From Desulfovibrio porci (GTDB lineage Bacteria > Desulfobacterota > Desulfovibrionia > Desulfovibrionales > Desulfovibrionaceae), in the NCBI RefSeq assembly GCF_009696265.1, contig NZ_VUMH01000016.1:1-55295 (forward strand): a DNA stretch of 55,295 nucleotides. Direction: 5' to 3'. A program made the translations under genes and the position numbers. Shown piece after piece: positions 21,940 to 30,136 of the stretch. Below the pieces are notes generated by a model. That model searched no databases. It was not told the origin of the DNA and saw only the letters and a list, made by a program, of their open reading frames with translations. Each line of letters begins with the position of its first letter. The stretch's first letter is position 1.

Positions 21940-24603
21940 ATGAAAATTCGCGTCGCATTCCCGGACAGCGCGGCGACAGAGTCGCGCGCAAAGAACGATA
22001 CAGCCGTTTTCGGCGGAAAATACGCCGCCGTGTCTCCAAGAAACCTGCGGATGCTGGGTCTTTGCGTCATCACGCTCTGCTATGTCGCCTTTGTGGTTTT
22101 CGCCATGTACCGGATGGGCGAGTCAACAACGAGACTTTATGAGCACCCATATCTGGTTTCGCGCGAAGCCCGGGAGATGAAAGCCCGCATCTACGAGATG
22201 CGGAACACCTTGCCCGCCCTGCTCTCCACGCCTGGCCTGAGTCCCGCGAAGTTCGAAGAAATACTGAGCCGTCAGGAGAAGGCGCAGGATGATGCCATCG
22301 CGAGGATCAAGCCTATCTATCTGGGTGAAAAGGAGGATCTGGACGCTCTGGAAAGGGTGCTGCATGAGTTCCGGCAGGTCCGGAGACGGGCGGTCCGGGA
22401 AATCGCCGGAGTCGCAACATTTGATCAGGCCAATGCATACTACAGGCGTGAGCTGCTTCCGTATCTGGAAACGCTGGACGGCGTGCTGGACCGTTTCGGC
22501 AAGTCCGCCGATCGCAGAAGCGCGGCGATTCTGGCCGATATGGACAGGACAAGAGTCTTCTCCATTCTGGTTACCCTGCTGATGGGTGGGCTGCTCATCT
22601 GGCTGATTGTTTTCACGAACAGGCTTGAGCGCAAGAAAAACAGGGAAATCGCCTATCGGGAAAAGCTGTTCAACCTGCTGGCCGAAAACATAGACGAAGT
22701 TTTTTTGATTGCCCGCAGCAAAGAAAAGTTTGAATACATCAGCTCCAACAGTGGACGCATCCTCGGCCTGGATGCTGATGAGCTGTACCGGGACAACAAT
22801 GCCTTGTATTCCCTGCTGCCGTGCGAGGTAACTGACTGGTTGCGGACCGTTTTCAACGACGGAAGCCTGCGCGGCCCGGTTGAACGGGACGTCGCCTTTG
22901 CCGTGAACGGACGGCAATTCAAAATCCGGGTTTATCCCGTTTACCAGAACGGTGCTTTGGAACGCCATATTACGGTATTGGCCGACCAGACCGACGCCAT
23001 CGCCTACCAGCGGACACTGAGCGACGCCCTGGAAAGCGCGCGCAAGGCCAATGCCGCGAAGAGCGATTTTCTCTCTCATATGTCGCACGAAATCCGCACG
23101 CCCATGAACGCCATTATCGGCATGACCACCATTGCCATGAGCAGGCTGGACGATCCGGCCAGAGTGGAGGACTGTCTGGGCAAAATAGCCCAGTCTTCGC
23201 GCCATCTGCTCGGCCTCATCAACGACGTGCTCGACATGTCCAAGATTGAGGGCGGCAAATTGTCCATCGCGCACGAGCCTTTCAATTTCCGGATGGCCAT
23301 TCAGGCCGTGGTCAATCTTATCCAGCCGCAGGCGCAGGAGCGGGAGCAGAATTTTGAAATATCCCTGTCCGAAGTCGATGAGGAGGAATTGTGCGGGGAT
23401 GTCTTGCGTCTCAATCAGATTCTGCTCAACATTCTCTCCAACGCAGTCAAGTTCACTCCGGCCGGCGGGGCTGTCCGGCTGGAAATTCATCAACTCCACA
23501 AAAAGAACAATACCATCCGCTTCCGCTTCATTATCCGCGATACGGGCATCGGCATGAGCCGGGCTTTCCTCAGCCGTCTGTACCGTCCCTTTGAACAGGC
23601 CACGGCCTCCACCTCCACAACCTTCGGGGGCACGGGACTCGGTATGGCCATTACCAAAAACCTTGTTTCTCTGATGGGTGGCGGCATCACGGTAAAAAGC
23701 CGGGAGGGCGAGGGGACGGAATTCACTGTGGAACTGCCCTTCGGCCTGAGCGGACGCCGGACACCGCAGGATTTCGCCGGGCTGGACCCGCTCAAGGTGC
23801 TGGTGGCGGACGATGACCGCGGCACCTGCGAGCATGCTTCGCTCCTGCTGGAAAAAATGGGCCTGCGCACGCGCTGGGTGCTCAGCGGCGGGGAGGCTGT
23901 GGAATGTATCTTGCGGGCGCACGAGCACGGCGATGACTACGACGTCTGCTTCATTGACTGGAAGATGCCCGACATGGACGGCGTGGAAACCGCGCGGCGC
24001 ATCCGCCGGGAGGTCGGGCCGGACACGCTTATCATTATTATCAGCGCCTACGACTGGGCGCCTATTGAGCGGCAGGCGCGCGAGGCCGGGGTTGACGCTT
24101 TTATCCCCAAACCGTTTTTCGCCTCCACGCTGTATGACACCCTGCTTTCAGTCACCCGGCGCATTTCGCCCAAGGCCGGGTCCGGGGTCTCCGGCGAGCA
24201 GTATGATTTCTCCGGGAAATGCGTTTTGTTGGTTGAAGATAACGCGTTCAACCGGGAGGTGGCCCAGGAATTTCTTGAAATGACGGGCGCGGCCGTCGAG
24301 TGCGCCGAAAACGGCCAGGAAGCCCTGGAAAAATTCACGAGTTCGGAGCCGGGGCGCTATGCGCTGATCCTCATGGACGTGCAGATGCCGGTCATGGACG
24401 GCTACGAGGCGACCAGGGCAATCCGCGCTTCGGCGCATGCAAGCGCGAAAAACGTCCCCATTCTTGCCATGACGGCCAACGCCTTCAATGAAGACATCGC
24501 GGCCGCCACAGAGGCGGGCATGAACGGTCATCTGGCCAAACCCATTGACGTGCCCGCGCTGTACCGGCTCATTGCCTCGCATCTCGCCTCAGACCTCACG
24601 TAG
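21940..24603 (+). CDS. Membrane hybrid sensor kinase with two receivers
   Basis: 887 residues. Two membrane segments (about 39-57 and 206-228) bracket a helical periplasmic sensor of about 150 residues resembling four-helix-bundle ligand domains. Then come a PAS-like domain, HisKA with His 383 (SHMSHEIRTPMNA), an ATPase domain (GIGMSRAFL, FGGTGLGMA) and two receivers with Asp 673 (CFIDWKMPDMDG) and Asp 813 (LILMDVQMPVMDG). It ends the operon that begins with the HD-GYP regulator and Hpt gene, 70 bases after the latter. A phosphorelay kinase, receiver, Hpt, HD-GYP is the natural reading. Confidence 0.9.
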   Translation: MKIRVAFPDSAATESRAKNDTAVFGGKYAAVSPRNLRMLGLCVITLCYVAFVVFAMYRMGESTTRLYEHPYLVSREAREMKARIYEMRNTLPALLSTPGLSPAKFEEILSRQEKAQDDAIARIKPIYLGEKEDLDALERVLHEFRQVRRRAVREIAGVATFDQANAYYRRELLPYLETLDGVLDRFGKSADRRSAAILADMDRTRVFSILVTLLMGGLLIWLIVFTNRLERKKNREIAYREKLFNLLAENIDEVFLIARSKEKFEYISSNSGRILGLDADELYRDNNALYSLLPCEVTDWLRTVFNDGSLRGPVERDVAFAVNGRQFKIRVYPVYQNGALERHITVLADQTDAIAYQRTLSDALESARKANAAKSDFLSHMSHEIRTPMNAIIGMTTIAMSRLDDPARVEDCLGKIAQSSRHLLGLINDVLDMSKIEGGKLSIAHEPFNFRMAIQAVVNLIQPQAQEREQNFEISLSEVDEEELCGDVLRLNQILLNILSNAVKFTPAGGAVRLEIHQLHKKNNTIRFRFIIRDTGIGMSRAFLSRLYRPFEQATASTSTTFGGTGLGMAITKNLVSLMGGGITVKSREGEGTEFTVELPFGLSGRRTPQDFAGLDPLKVLVADDDRGTCEHASLLLEKMGLRTRWVLSGGEAVECILRAHEHGDDYDVCFIDWKMPDMDGVETARRIRREVGPDTLIIIISAYDWAPIERQAREAGVDAFIPKPFFASTLYDTLLSVTRRISPKAGSGVSGEQYDFSGKCVLLVEDNAFNREVAQEFLEMTGAAVECAENGQEALEKFTSSEPGRYALILMDVQMPVMDGYEATRAIRASAHASAKNVPILAMTANAFNEDIAAATEAGMNGHLAKPIDVPALYRLIASHLASDLT

Positions 24604-24610
24604 TGCGCCC

Positions 24611-24634
24611 GCCGCCGGGGAGTCCCCCGGCGGC
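24611..24634 (+). terminator. GC-rich hairpin after the phosphorelay operon
   Basis: GCCGCCGGGG pairs with CCCCGGCGGC around a short loop, eight bases after the kinase stop. No T-run follows, so termination would be weak or Rho-assisted. Confidence 0.5.
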
Positions 24635-24770
24635 CCCTCTCCCGGCCAGGGCCGGGCCATCCATGCGCCTGTCCTGTTGCTCCAGCCGCTCGGCTGGACC
24701 ACCAGGGCAAGGCCGTGTAAACTGGCCTCGCGTGGCGGGCGCGAAGGCCGCGCCGCGCGCCGGAGGGAGC

Positions 24771-25094
24771 ATGTCGTTTCTGGTGTATGTCACCGTGCCT
24801 GATGAGCCCGAGGCTCTGGCGCTGGCCCGGATGCTGGTGGAAACCCGCCTGGCCGCGGGCGTCAATGTGCTGCCCGGCGCGTGCTCGGTCTACCGCTGGC
24901 AAGGCGAGGTGCGCGAGGCCGGGGAATGCCTGCTGCTGGCCCAGGTCAGCCGGGCGGCTTTCGAGGATTTTTGCGCGGCCGTGCGTGACGCGCACAGCTA
25001 TGAAGTGCCCTGTATCGTGGCCCTGCCCCTGGAGGCCGGGCACCAGCCTTTTTTGCGCTGGATTGAGGAAAACAGCCTGCCGTCCGCGCCGTAG
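24771..25094 (+). CDS. cutA: CutA1 divalent-ion tolerance protein
   Basis: 107 residues, start set by GGAGGGAG before the ATG. The family signature runs through: VYVTVPDEPEALALARMLVE, LAAGVNVLPGACSVYRWQG and YEVPCIVALPLEAG. CutA1 forms a very stable PII-like trimer in the cytoplasm; it is linked to copper and divalent-ion tolerance, but its biochemical role is still unclear. It is followed after 26 bases by a PfkB kinase gene, so the two may be co-transcribed. Confidence 0.92.
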   Translation: MSFLVYVTVPDEPEALALARMLVETRLAAGVNVLPGACSVYRWQGEVREAGECLLLAQVSRAAFEDFCAAVRDAHSYEVPCIVALPLEAGHQPFLRWIEENSLPSAP

Positions 25095-25120
25095 AGCGTA
25101 TCCGCAACAGTGAGGTGAAC

Positions 25121-26074
25121 ATGTCCATCTACGTTTCCGGTTCTCTGGCCTTTGACCGCATTATGACCTTTCCCGGCAATTTTCAGGATCATATCCTGAT
25201 GGACAAGCTGCATATGATCAATGTCAGCTTCATGGTGGACGGCATGGACGAGCGGCGCGGCGGCTGCGCGGGCAATATCGCCTATTCCCTGGCGTTGCTC
25301 GGCGAAAAGCCGGTTATAGTGGCTGCCGCCGGGCGCGACTTCGTGCCCTATGCCGAAGCCCTGGACAAACTGGGCCTGCCGCTTGACGGCATCCGGCGCG
25401 ACGCGGACATCTTCACCGCGCTCTGCTACATCACCACGGACATGAACAGCAACCAGATCACCGGCTTTTACCCCGGCGCCATGACCCTGCCCGCCGACTA
25501 CGCGTTCCCCGGACTTGATCCGGAGCATGACATGGCCATCGTCTCGCCCGGCAATGTGGAGGACATGCGCCGTCTGCCCTCGTTCTACAAGGAGAAGGGC
25601 ATACCCTACATCTATGATCCCGGCCAGCAGCTGCCCGTGCTTTCCGGTCCGGATCTGCTGGCGGCTATTGAGGGTTCGCTGGCCTGCATCACCAACGACT
25701 ATGAACTGAACATGATCTGCAAGGCCACGGGCAAGAGCGAGGACGAGCTTCTGGGCCGCACGCTCTGGCTGGTGACCACTCTGGGCGCGGAAGGCGCGCT
25801 GGTGCGCGGGGCCGACGGCACGGAAGTGCGCATTCCGCCGGCGCCGCCTGCGAACGTGACGGACCCCACCGGCGCGGGCGACGCCCACCGCGCCGGTCTG
25901 CTCAAAGGCCTCACGCACGGCTTGCCCATGCCCGAGGCCGCCAAGCTGGGTTCGGTGAGCGCCAGCTTCGCCCTGGAAAAAATGGGTACGCAGGAACATG
26001 CCTATACCCCGGCCCGCTTCCGGGAACGCTATGAGGCCGTGTTCGGACCGCTGCCCGAGGGCCTGCTTCCGTAG
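25121..26074 (+). CDS. PfkB-family sugar/nucleoside kinase (adenosine-kinase-like)
   Basis: 317 residues from the ATG at 25121, with GAGGTG just upstream; a GTG two codons earlier is less likely. PfkB/ribokinase signatures are visible: GSLAFDRIM at the N-terminus, RRGGCAGNIAYSLALLG (substrate-side glycines) and the anion-hole motif DPTGAGDAHRAG with the catalytic Asp. The N-terminal half, with HMINVSFMVDGMDERRGG, resembles bacterial adenosine-kinase-like PfkB proteins, but the true substrate (adenosine, inosine or a sugar) cannot be read from the sequence. Confidence 0.85.
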   Translation: MSIYVSGSLAFDRIMTFPGNFQDHILMDKLHMINVSFMVDGMDERRGGCAGNIAYSLALLGEKPVIVAAAGRDFVPYAEALDKLGLPLDGIRRDADIFTALCYITTDMNSNQITGFYPGAMTLPADYAFPGLDPEHDMAIVSPGNVEDMRRLPSFYKEKGIPYIYDPGQQLPVLSGPDLLAAIEGSLACITNDYELNMICKATGKSEDELLGRTLWLVTTLGAEGALVRGADGTEVRIPPAPPANVTDPTGAGDAHRAGLLKGLTHGLPMPEAAKLGSVSASFALEKMGTQEHAYTPARFRERYEAVFGPLPEGLLP

Positions 26075-26101
26075 AAGCCGTCTTAAAAAAATTTTTCCAC
26101 C

Positions 26102-26127
26102 GAGCGCTGTCCGGGAGGACAGCGCTC
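26102..26127 (+). terminator. Hairpin after PfkB kinase gene
   Basis: An 11-bp perfect stem (GAGCGCTGTCC with GGACAGCGCTC, loop GGGA) lies 28 bases after the stop. No clear T-run follows. It probably ends the cutA-PfkB transcript. Confidence 0.6.
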
Positions 26128-26229
26128 CCCCTGGTCCGGAATGACCCGCTTGTGTGGCAGGAAACGAAGCCGTTTTTTTTCGAGACAGCCCTGGACCAGA
26201 CTCGTCCTCGGTCCTGCTGACACTATGCC

Positions 26230-26333
26230 TTTTTGCCCGCCTGCTGCGTCAGATTTCACCTCCTTTTTCAGTCGAGTACCAGAAGAGTATACTCCCGCGA
26301 AGCAGGTGTATCTTCCTTGCAGGCAAACAAAAA
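26230..26333 (+). repeat. Dispersed structured repeat, copy A
   Basis: 104 bp between the PfkB and YdcZ genes. Outer arms TTTTTGCCCGCCTGC and GCAGGCAAACAAAAA pair around a core that contains TGCGTCAGA, GTCGAGTACC, GAGTATACTCC and TTCCTTG. The core is shared with copies at 26967 and 36505 and, more distantly, 16124. The remaining gap between the genes (26334-26518) holds only a small hairpin (ACGTTAA with TTAACGT near 26368-26392) and the YdcZ ribosome site. Confidence 0.75.
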
Positions 26334-26518
26334 TTCTATCGTGTTAACAGGCCCGAGAGCAGATTGACGTTAAGAATGTATATTTTTAACGTGTAAAGAC
26401 GCCCACTTCGGCGCTTACCTGCGCAAATACATTGCGCGCACGCCTTTGTGGCGGGCGGTTGCTCTCGCAGCCGCCGGAGCAATTTCAACGTGAAATTGCG
26501 TTAAAGGACGGAGCCTCT

Positions 26519-26947
26519 ATGTTGTATATTCTGCTGATGCTGGTGGCCGGTTGCATGATCGCCATGCAGTCGCCGATCAACGCGGCCTTGAGCCGCACTG
26601 TGGGCGTGCTGGAAAGCAGCCTGATTTCGTTTACGGTCGGCGCGTGCTTTCTGGCCCTGGCCGTATTCTTTTTCGGACGGGGCCAGTTGTCGCGCGTGGC
26701 GGAAACGCCGCCCTGGCAGTGGATCGGCGGCATTCTGGGCGCGGTCATGGTGCTGAACACCGTTATTGCCGTGCCGCGCATCGGCGCGCTGACCACCGTG
26801 CTGGCCATGATTTTCGGCAACCTGGTCATGGCGGCTGTTATCGACAATTTCGGCTGGTTCGGCCTGCCGGTGACGCCTTTCGGCTGGCGGCGACTGGCGG
26901 GTTTTGCCCTGGTGCTGGCCGGCTTGCTGCTGATATTCCGCCGCTGA
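26519..26947 (+). CDS. YdcZ-type (DUF606) small membrane transporter
   Basis: 142 residues, start set by ACGGAG six bases before the ATG. About five hydrophobic segments span the protein, with the family pattern MQSPINAALSR near the N-terminus, a GGILGAV segment and a C-terminal GWRRLAGFALVLAGLLLIF. This is one half of the drug/metabolite transporter fold; these proteins pair into dimers, and their substrates are mostly unknown. Copies A and B of the dispersed repeat flank the gene in the same orientation. Confidence 0.82.
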   Translation: MLYILLMLVAGCMIAMQSPINAALSRTVGVLESSLISFTVGACFLALAVFFFGRGQLSRVAETPPWQWIGGILGAVMVLNTVIAVPRIGALTTVLAMIFGNLVMAAVIDNFGWFGLPVTPFGWRRLAGFALVLAGLLLIFRR

Positions 26948-26966
26948 GCATGCCGCCACGAGTGTC

Positions 26967-27070
26967 TTTTCGGTTATCTCTGCGTCAAACTTCCCCCGCT
27001 TTCTCAGTCGAGTACCGGAAGAGTACACTCCTTCAAAGCGGATTCGTTTTCCTTGATATACCTCGAAAAA
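26967..27070 (+). repeat. Dispersed structured repeat, copy B
   Basis: 104 bp between the YdcZ and YbaK genes. The core (CTGCGTCAAACTTC, CAGTCGAGTACCGGAAGAG, GTACACTCC, TTTTCCTTG) matches copy A closely, but the outer arms differ (TTTTCGGTTATC and GATATACCTCGAAAA) and still pair with each other. The rest of the gap before 27250 holds nothing I can name. Confidence 0.75.
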
Positions 27071-27249
27071 CCATCTCGTGGCGGTATGCTCAACGGTCTT
27101 GCGATGTTGAAAATATTGAAATGTTGTGGCGGAAGTGTCAGCTTCTTTCAGCCTTCATCGTGTAGACTCGTGGATGAGGGCGTATTGCTTGGGGCGGTGG
27201 ATGCGTTTTTAACGTGAGCATGCCGCCAGACACTTCGGAGGAGGAAGCC

Positions 27250-27714
27250 ATGCGGGTGGATGCGGTACGGGAATTTCTGGAGCGGCACGGCCTGGGCGCG
27301 GCCTACCGCCAGTTCGAGGTCTCCAGCGCCACGGTGGATCTGGCGGCGCGTGCTGTCGGCTGCGAGCCGGGGCGCATCGCCAAGACCCTTTCCCTGCTGG
27401 GCAAGGACGGGCCGCTGGTGCTGGTGGTCATGGGCACGGCCCGGCTGGACAACCGCAAGTTCAAGGACGTTTTTCACGAGAAAGCCCATTTCATCAAGGC
27501 CGAGGACGTGGAAAGTCTGGTGGGCCACCCCATGGGCGGCGTCTGCCCTTTTGCCCTGCCGGACGGCGTGCCCGTCTATCTGGACGCGAGCCTGAAGCGT
27601 TTCGACCCGGTCTATCCGGCCGCGGGCGCGCCCAACAACGCCGTGGAAATTTCCCTGGCGGACCTGGAGCGGGTGACGCGCGGCGTCTGGGTGGACGTCT
27701 GCAAGGCGGAATAA
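27250..27714 (+). CDS. YbaK/ProX-type aminoacyl-tRNA deacylase
   Basis: 154 residues; GGAGGAGG before the ATG at 27250 sets the start over an upstream GTG. The YbaK/EbsC fold shows in GRIAKTLSLLG (with the conserved lysine), VLVVMGTARLDNRKF, IKAEDVESLVGHPMGGVCPF and VPVYLDASLKRFD. Relatives hydrolyse mischarged tRNAs such as Ala- or Cys-tRNA(Pro) in trans. The exact tRNA is not determined here. Confidence 0.87.
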   Translation: MRVDAVREFLERHGLGAAYRQFEVSSATVDLAARAVGCEPGRIAKTLSLLGKDGPLVLVVMGTARLDNRKFKDVFHEKAHFIKAEDVESLVGHPMGGVCPFALPDGVPVYLDASLKRFDPVYPAAGAPNNAVEISLADLERVTRGVWVDVCKAE

Positions 27715-27740
27715 TACGGCGCTTCCCCGGACGCTGCGCG

Positions 27741-29324
27741 CTACGCGCCGGGCAGCAGCCTGATTTCCAGGTCGTGGTCCACGGGGACCTCGCGCGAGGC
27801 GAAAACCTTGTCCACCCGCACGGTGCCCGCCGGAGCGTTGCGCAGGGCTTTCACGTGGCGCACCTCGGCATAGAGGATGCGCGCTTTGGCCGCGTCGCGC
27901 TGCCAGCTTTTGCAGGCGGCCAGGCCGCCCGCCTGGTCCAGGGTACGCTCCGGCACGGGCTGGCCGCCGTGGGCTCGGCGGATGATCACATGCGAGCCCG
28001 GCCCGTTGTCGGCGTGCAGCCAGATATCATGGGGCGCGGCCAGCTTGCGCGCCGCCAGATTGCCTTTGGCGTCGCGTCCGCGCAGCAGGGCGAAGCCGTC
28101 CTCGCTGATGAAAAGCTGCACGTTTTTGGGCAGGCCGCCGGGCAGGGCGACACCAGTTGTTCCGGCCATCCCTTGCGGGCCGGGAGCCGCAGCGTTTTTC
28201 GCATTTCCGGCCGCGGCTCCCGCCATGCTCTCCCGGCGCGCGCGTTCCAGGGCTGCGGCCTCGGCTTCCAGAGCCGCGCGACGCAGGGCCAGATGTTCCA
28301 GACCGCGCCGCCCGCGCCGGACCGTGTGAAAAAGGCGTTCCATGGCTTCGCGCACGGTGTAGCGCGGATCCAGCCTGATTTCCCGCGCCGGGCCGTGCTC
28401 CCCTTCCGGTACGCTGACGCCGGGCGCGCGCAGTTCCGGCGGCCAGCGCCAGAGATTTTCCCGCAGGGTCAGGGCGTCGGCCTGGGCGGCGCACATGCCC
28501 TTCAGCCGGGCTTCCTCCTCCCGTAATTTGTCCAGCAGGCGTTCCAGCTTGCGCCCGCGCCGGGTCAGGGGCTGGGCCGCCGCCGTGGCCTGGTCCCTGG
28601 CCAGCCGTTCCAGCACCAGACTCTGCCCGGCCTGTTCCAGCAGGGGAAGAACGTCCGGGCCGCTTTCCTCCCGCAGCTCGCCGCGCAGGGCCGGGGGCAG
28701 GGGCCAGGCCGAGATGGCGCGTATGCCGGACGCGCCCCGGTATAGAAAAACATCTCCCCCGCCCGCGCGCAGATCTTCCAGCAAGGCCCATTGTTCGGGC
28801 TCCTCCAAATGCTCCAGACTGCGGCGCAGGGCGGGCGTGAGCACGGGCCACTGCCGCCAGTCGCGGCGGGCTTGCGCCAGTTCGGCGGGAGCGGGCCAGC
28901 GCGCGTCTTCCGCTTCCGGTTCGGCCTGGGCGTCCAGAAAATGCAGGGACGGCCCCTCGCGCAGGTCCAGCAAGAGCCAGGTCAGCATGGTTCCGGCTTC
29001 GGCGGGGGCCGGGTTGCCCAGCAGCAGCCAGAGCCGCCGCTGCCAGTATTGCGCCACGCAGGCGGCCGTCCGGCGGTCCGCCGCGTATTTGCGCAGGCGC
29101 ATGAGCTGGGCTGTGGGCGCGTGACCCGCGCTGATCCGGTTTCCGGTCAGAAAGCAGAACGGCTCTTTGCGGCCGAAACGCAGACAGAGCTGGTGCTTAC
29201 GGCCCGCGCCGTAGAAGGTCAGAGTCAGCATGCCCGGCGCGGGTTCCTGGAGTTTTTCCAGGCGCGCGCCGGTGAGCAGCGGGAGCAGCGTGTCACAGAA
29301 GCGGCGGAAAAGATGGGCGTCCAT
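27741..29324 (-). CDS. NFACT-family protein (RqcH/FbpA-like)
   Basis: 527 residues from the ATG at 29324 (MDAHLFRRF), the usual family start; the frame stays open upstream. The NFACT-N half (GAGRKHQLCLRF, RLRKYAADRR) is followed by a coiled-coil middle (about 250-400, Arg/Glu/Ala-rich) and the NFACT-R (DUF814) domain: ALLRGRDAKGNLAARKLAAP, DIWLHADNGPGSHVIIRR. Bacterial members (RqcH) bind stalled 50S subunits and add alanine tails; older work calls them fibronectin-binding. Ribosome rescue is the better guess for this intracellular protein. Confidence 0.86.
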   Translation of the reverse strand: MDAHLFRRFCDTLLPLLTGARLEKLQEPAPGMLTLTFYGAGRKHQLCLRFGRKEPFCFLTGNRISAGHAPTAQLMRLRKYAADRRTAACVAQYWQRRLWLLLGNPAPAEAGTMLTWLLLDLREGPSLHFLDAQAEPEAEDARWPAPAELAQARRDWRQWPVLTPALRRSLEHLEEPEQWALLEDLRAGGGDVFLYRGASGIRAISAWPLPPALRGELREESGPDVLPLLEQAGQSLVLERLARDQATAAAQPLTRRGRKLERLLDKLREEEARLKGMCAAQADALTLRENLWRWPPELRAPGVSVPEGEHGPAREIRLDPRYTVREAMERLFHTVRRGRRGLEHLALRRAALEAEAAALERARRESMAGAAAGNAKNAAAPGPQGMAGTTGVALPGGLPKNVQLFISEDGFALLRGRDAKGNLAARKLAAPHDIWLHADNGPGSHVIIRRAHGGQPVPERTLDQAGGLAACKSWQRDAAKARILYAEVRHVKALRNAPAGTVRVDKVFASREVPVDHDLEIRLLPGA

Positions 29325-29392
29325 GTGGATGAGATTAGCGGGGAACAGACCCGGCGGCAACAGCGGCCGACCCGTTCGCGCCATTGACCATG

Positions 29393-29417
29393 AAAAATCC
29401 CGCCTGTGGGGGCGGGA
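29393..29417 (-). terminator. Rho-independent terminator of dksA
   Basis: On the minus strand TCCCGCC pairs with GGCGGGA and is followed by TTTTT. It lies about 195 bases after the dksA stop and just before the NFACT gene. Nothing else is evident in 29418-29612. Confidence 0.75.
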
Positions 29418-29612
29418 AAAGTGGAAAAAATGTATGGTTTCAGAGAAATGCGAAAATTTTTTGTCGTCGCCGGGGCTAAAGACTGTTGGGACAAGGCCGC
29501 TTACAGCCTTTGATACCCATGCCGAGGATAAACGGCGCGGGAGCATGGATCAGCAAGCAACCAAGCCGGACCGCGCTGTTTAATGCCGTCGGCGGCAAAA
29601 AAGGCCGCATGC

Positions 29613-29975
29613 CTAGTCGCCGCGCAAATGTTCATCCTCTTCCTGCTTGGCCTTGCAGTTGATGCACAGGCGCGTCACCGGACGGGCTTTGAGGCGGGGA
29701 ATGCTGATCTCGTCGCCGCATTCTTCGCAGATGCCGTAGGTGCCGTCATCAATGCGTTGCAGGGCGGCCTGGATTTTGCGGATCAGGCGGCGTTCGCGGT
29801 CGCGGATGCGCAGGGTGAAGGCGCGGTCGGATTCCGCCGTGGCCCGGTCGGCCGGGTCGGCGAAGACTTCATTGCTGTCGGTCAACTCCTCGATGGTGCT
29901 GTCGCCCTTCTGCTGGGCTTCCTCCAGCATGTCGGACAGGAGCTTGCGAAAAAATTCAAGATCTTTGTGGTCCAT
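29613..29975 (-). CDS. dksA: RNA polymerase-binding transcription factor DksA
   Basis: 120 residues, with GGAGG upstream of the ATG. The N-terminal coiled coil carries ADPADRATAESDRAFTLRIR and RDRERRLIRKIQAAL, and the zinc finger has Cys 83, 86, 104 and 107 (GICEECG, RLCINCK). DksA enters the secondary channel of RNA polymerase and works with ppGpp to reset transcription in starvation. It is somewhat shorter at the N-terminus than E. coli DksA, as usual for this group. Confidence 0.93.
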   Translation of the reverse strand: MDHKDLEFFRKLLSDMLEEAQQKGDSTIEELTDSNEVFADPADRATAESDRAFTLRIRDRERRLIRKIQAALQRIDDGTYGICEECGDEISIPRLKARPVTRLCINCKAKQEEDEHLRGD

Positions 29976-30136
29976 ATATCCTCCGGTCGGACCGGGCGTC
30001 GCGCATGCGGCGTCGGTTCAACGTGTAGACTTCTCTCAGGTTGCAATAGGAATGTATAGCTGTAAAAACCGTATTTGTAAAGAGACTTCGCCTCTGAGGA
30101 GGAAGAGTCGCGCGGATTGCGCCCTGTTCCGGCGGC

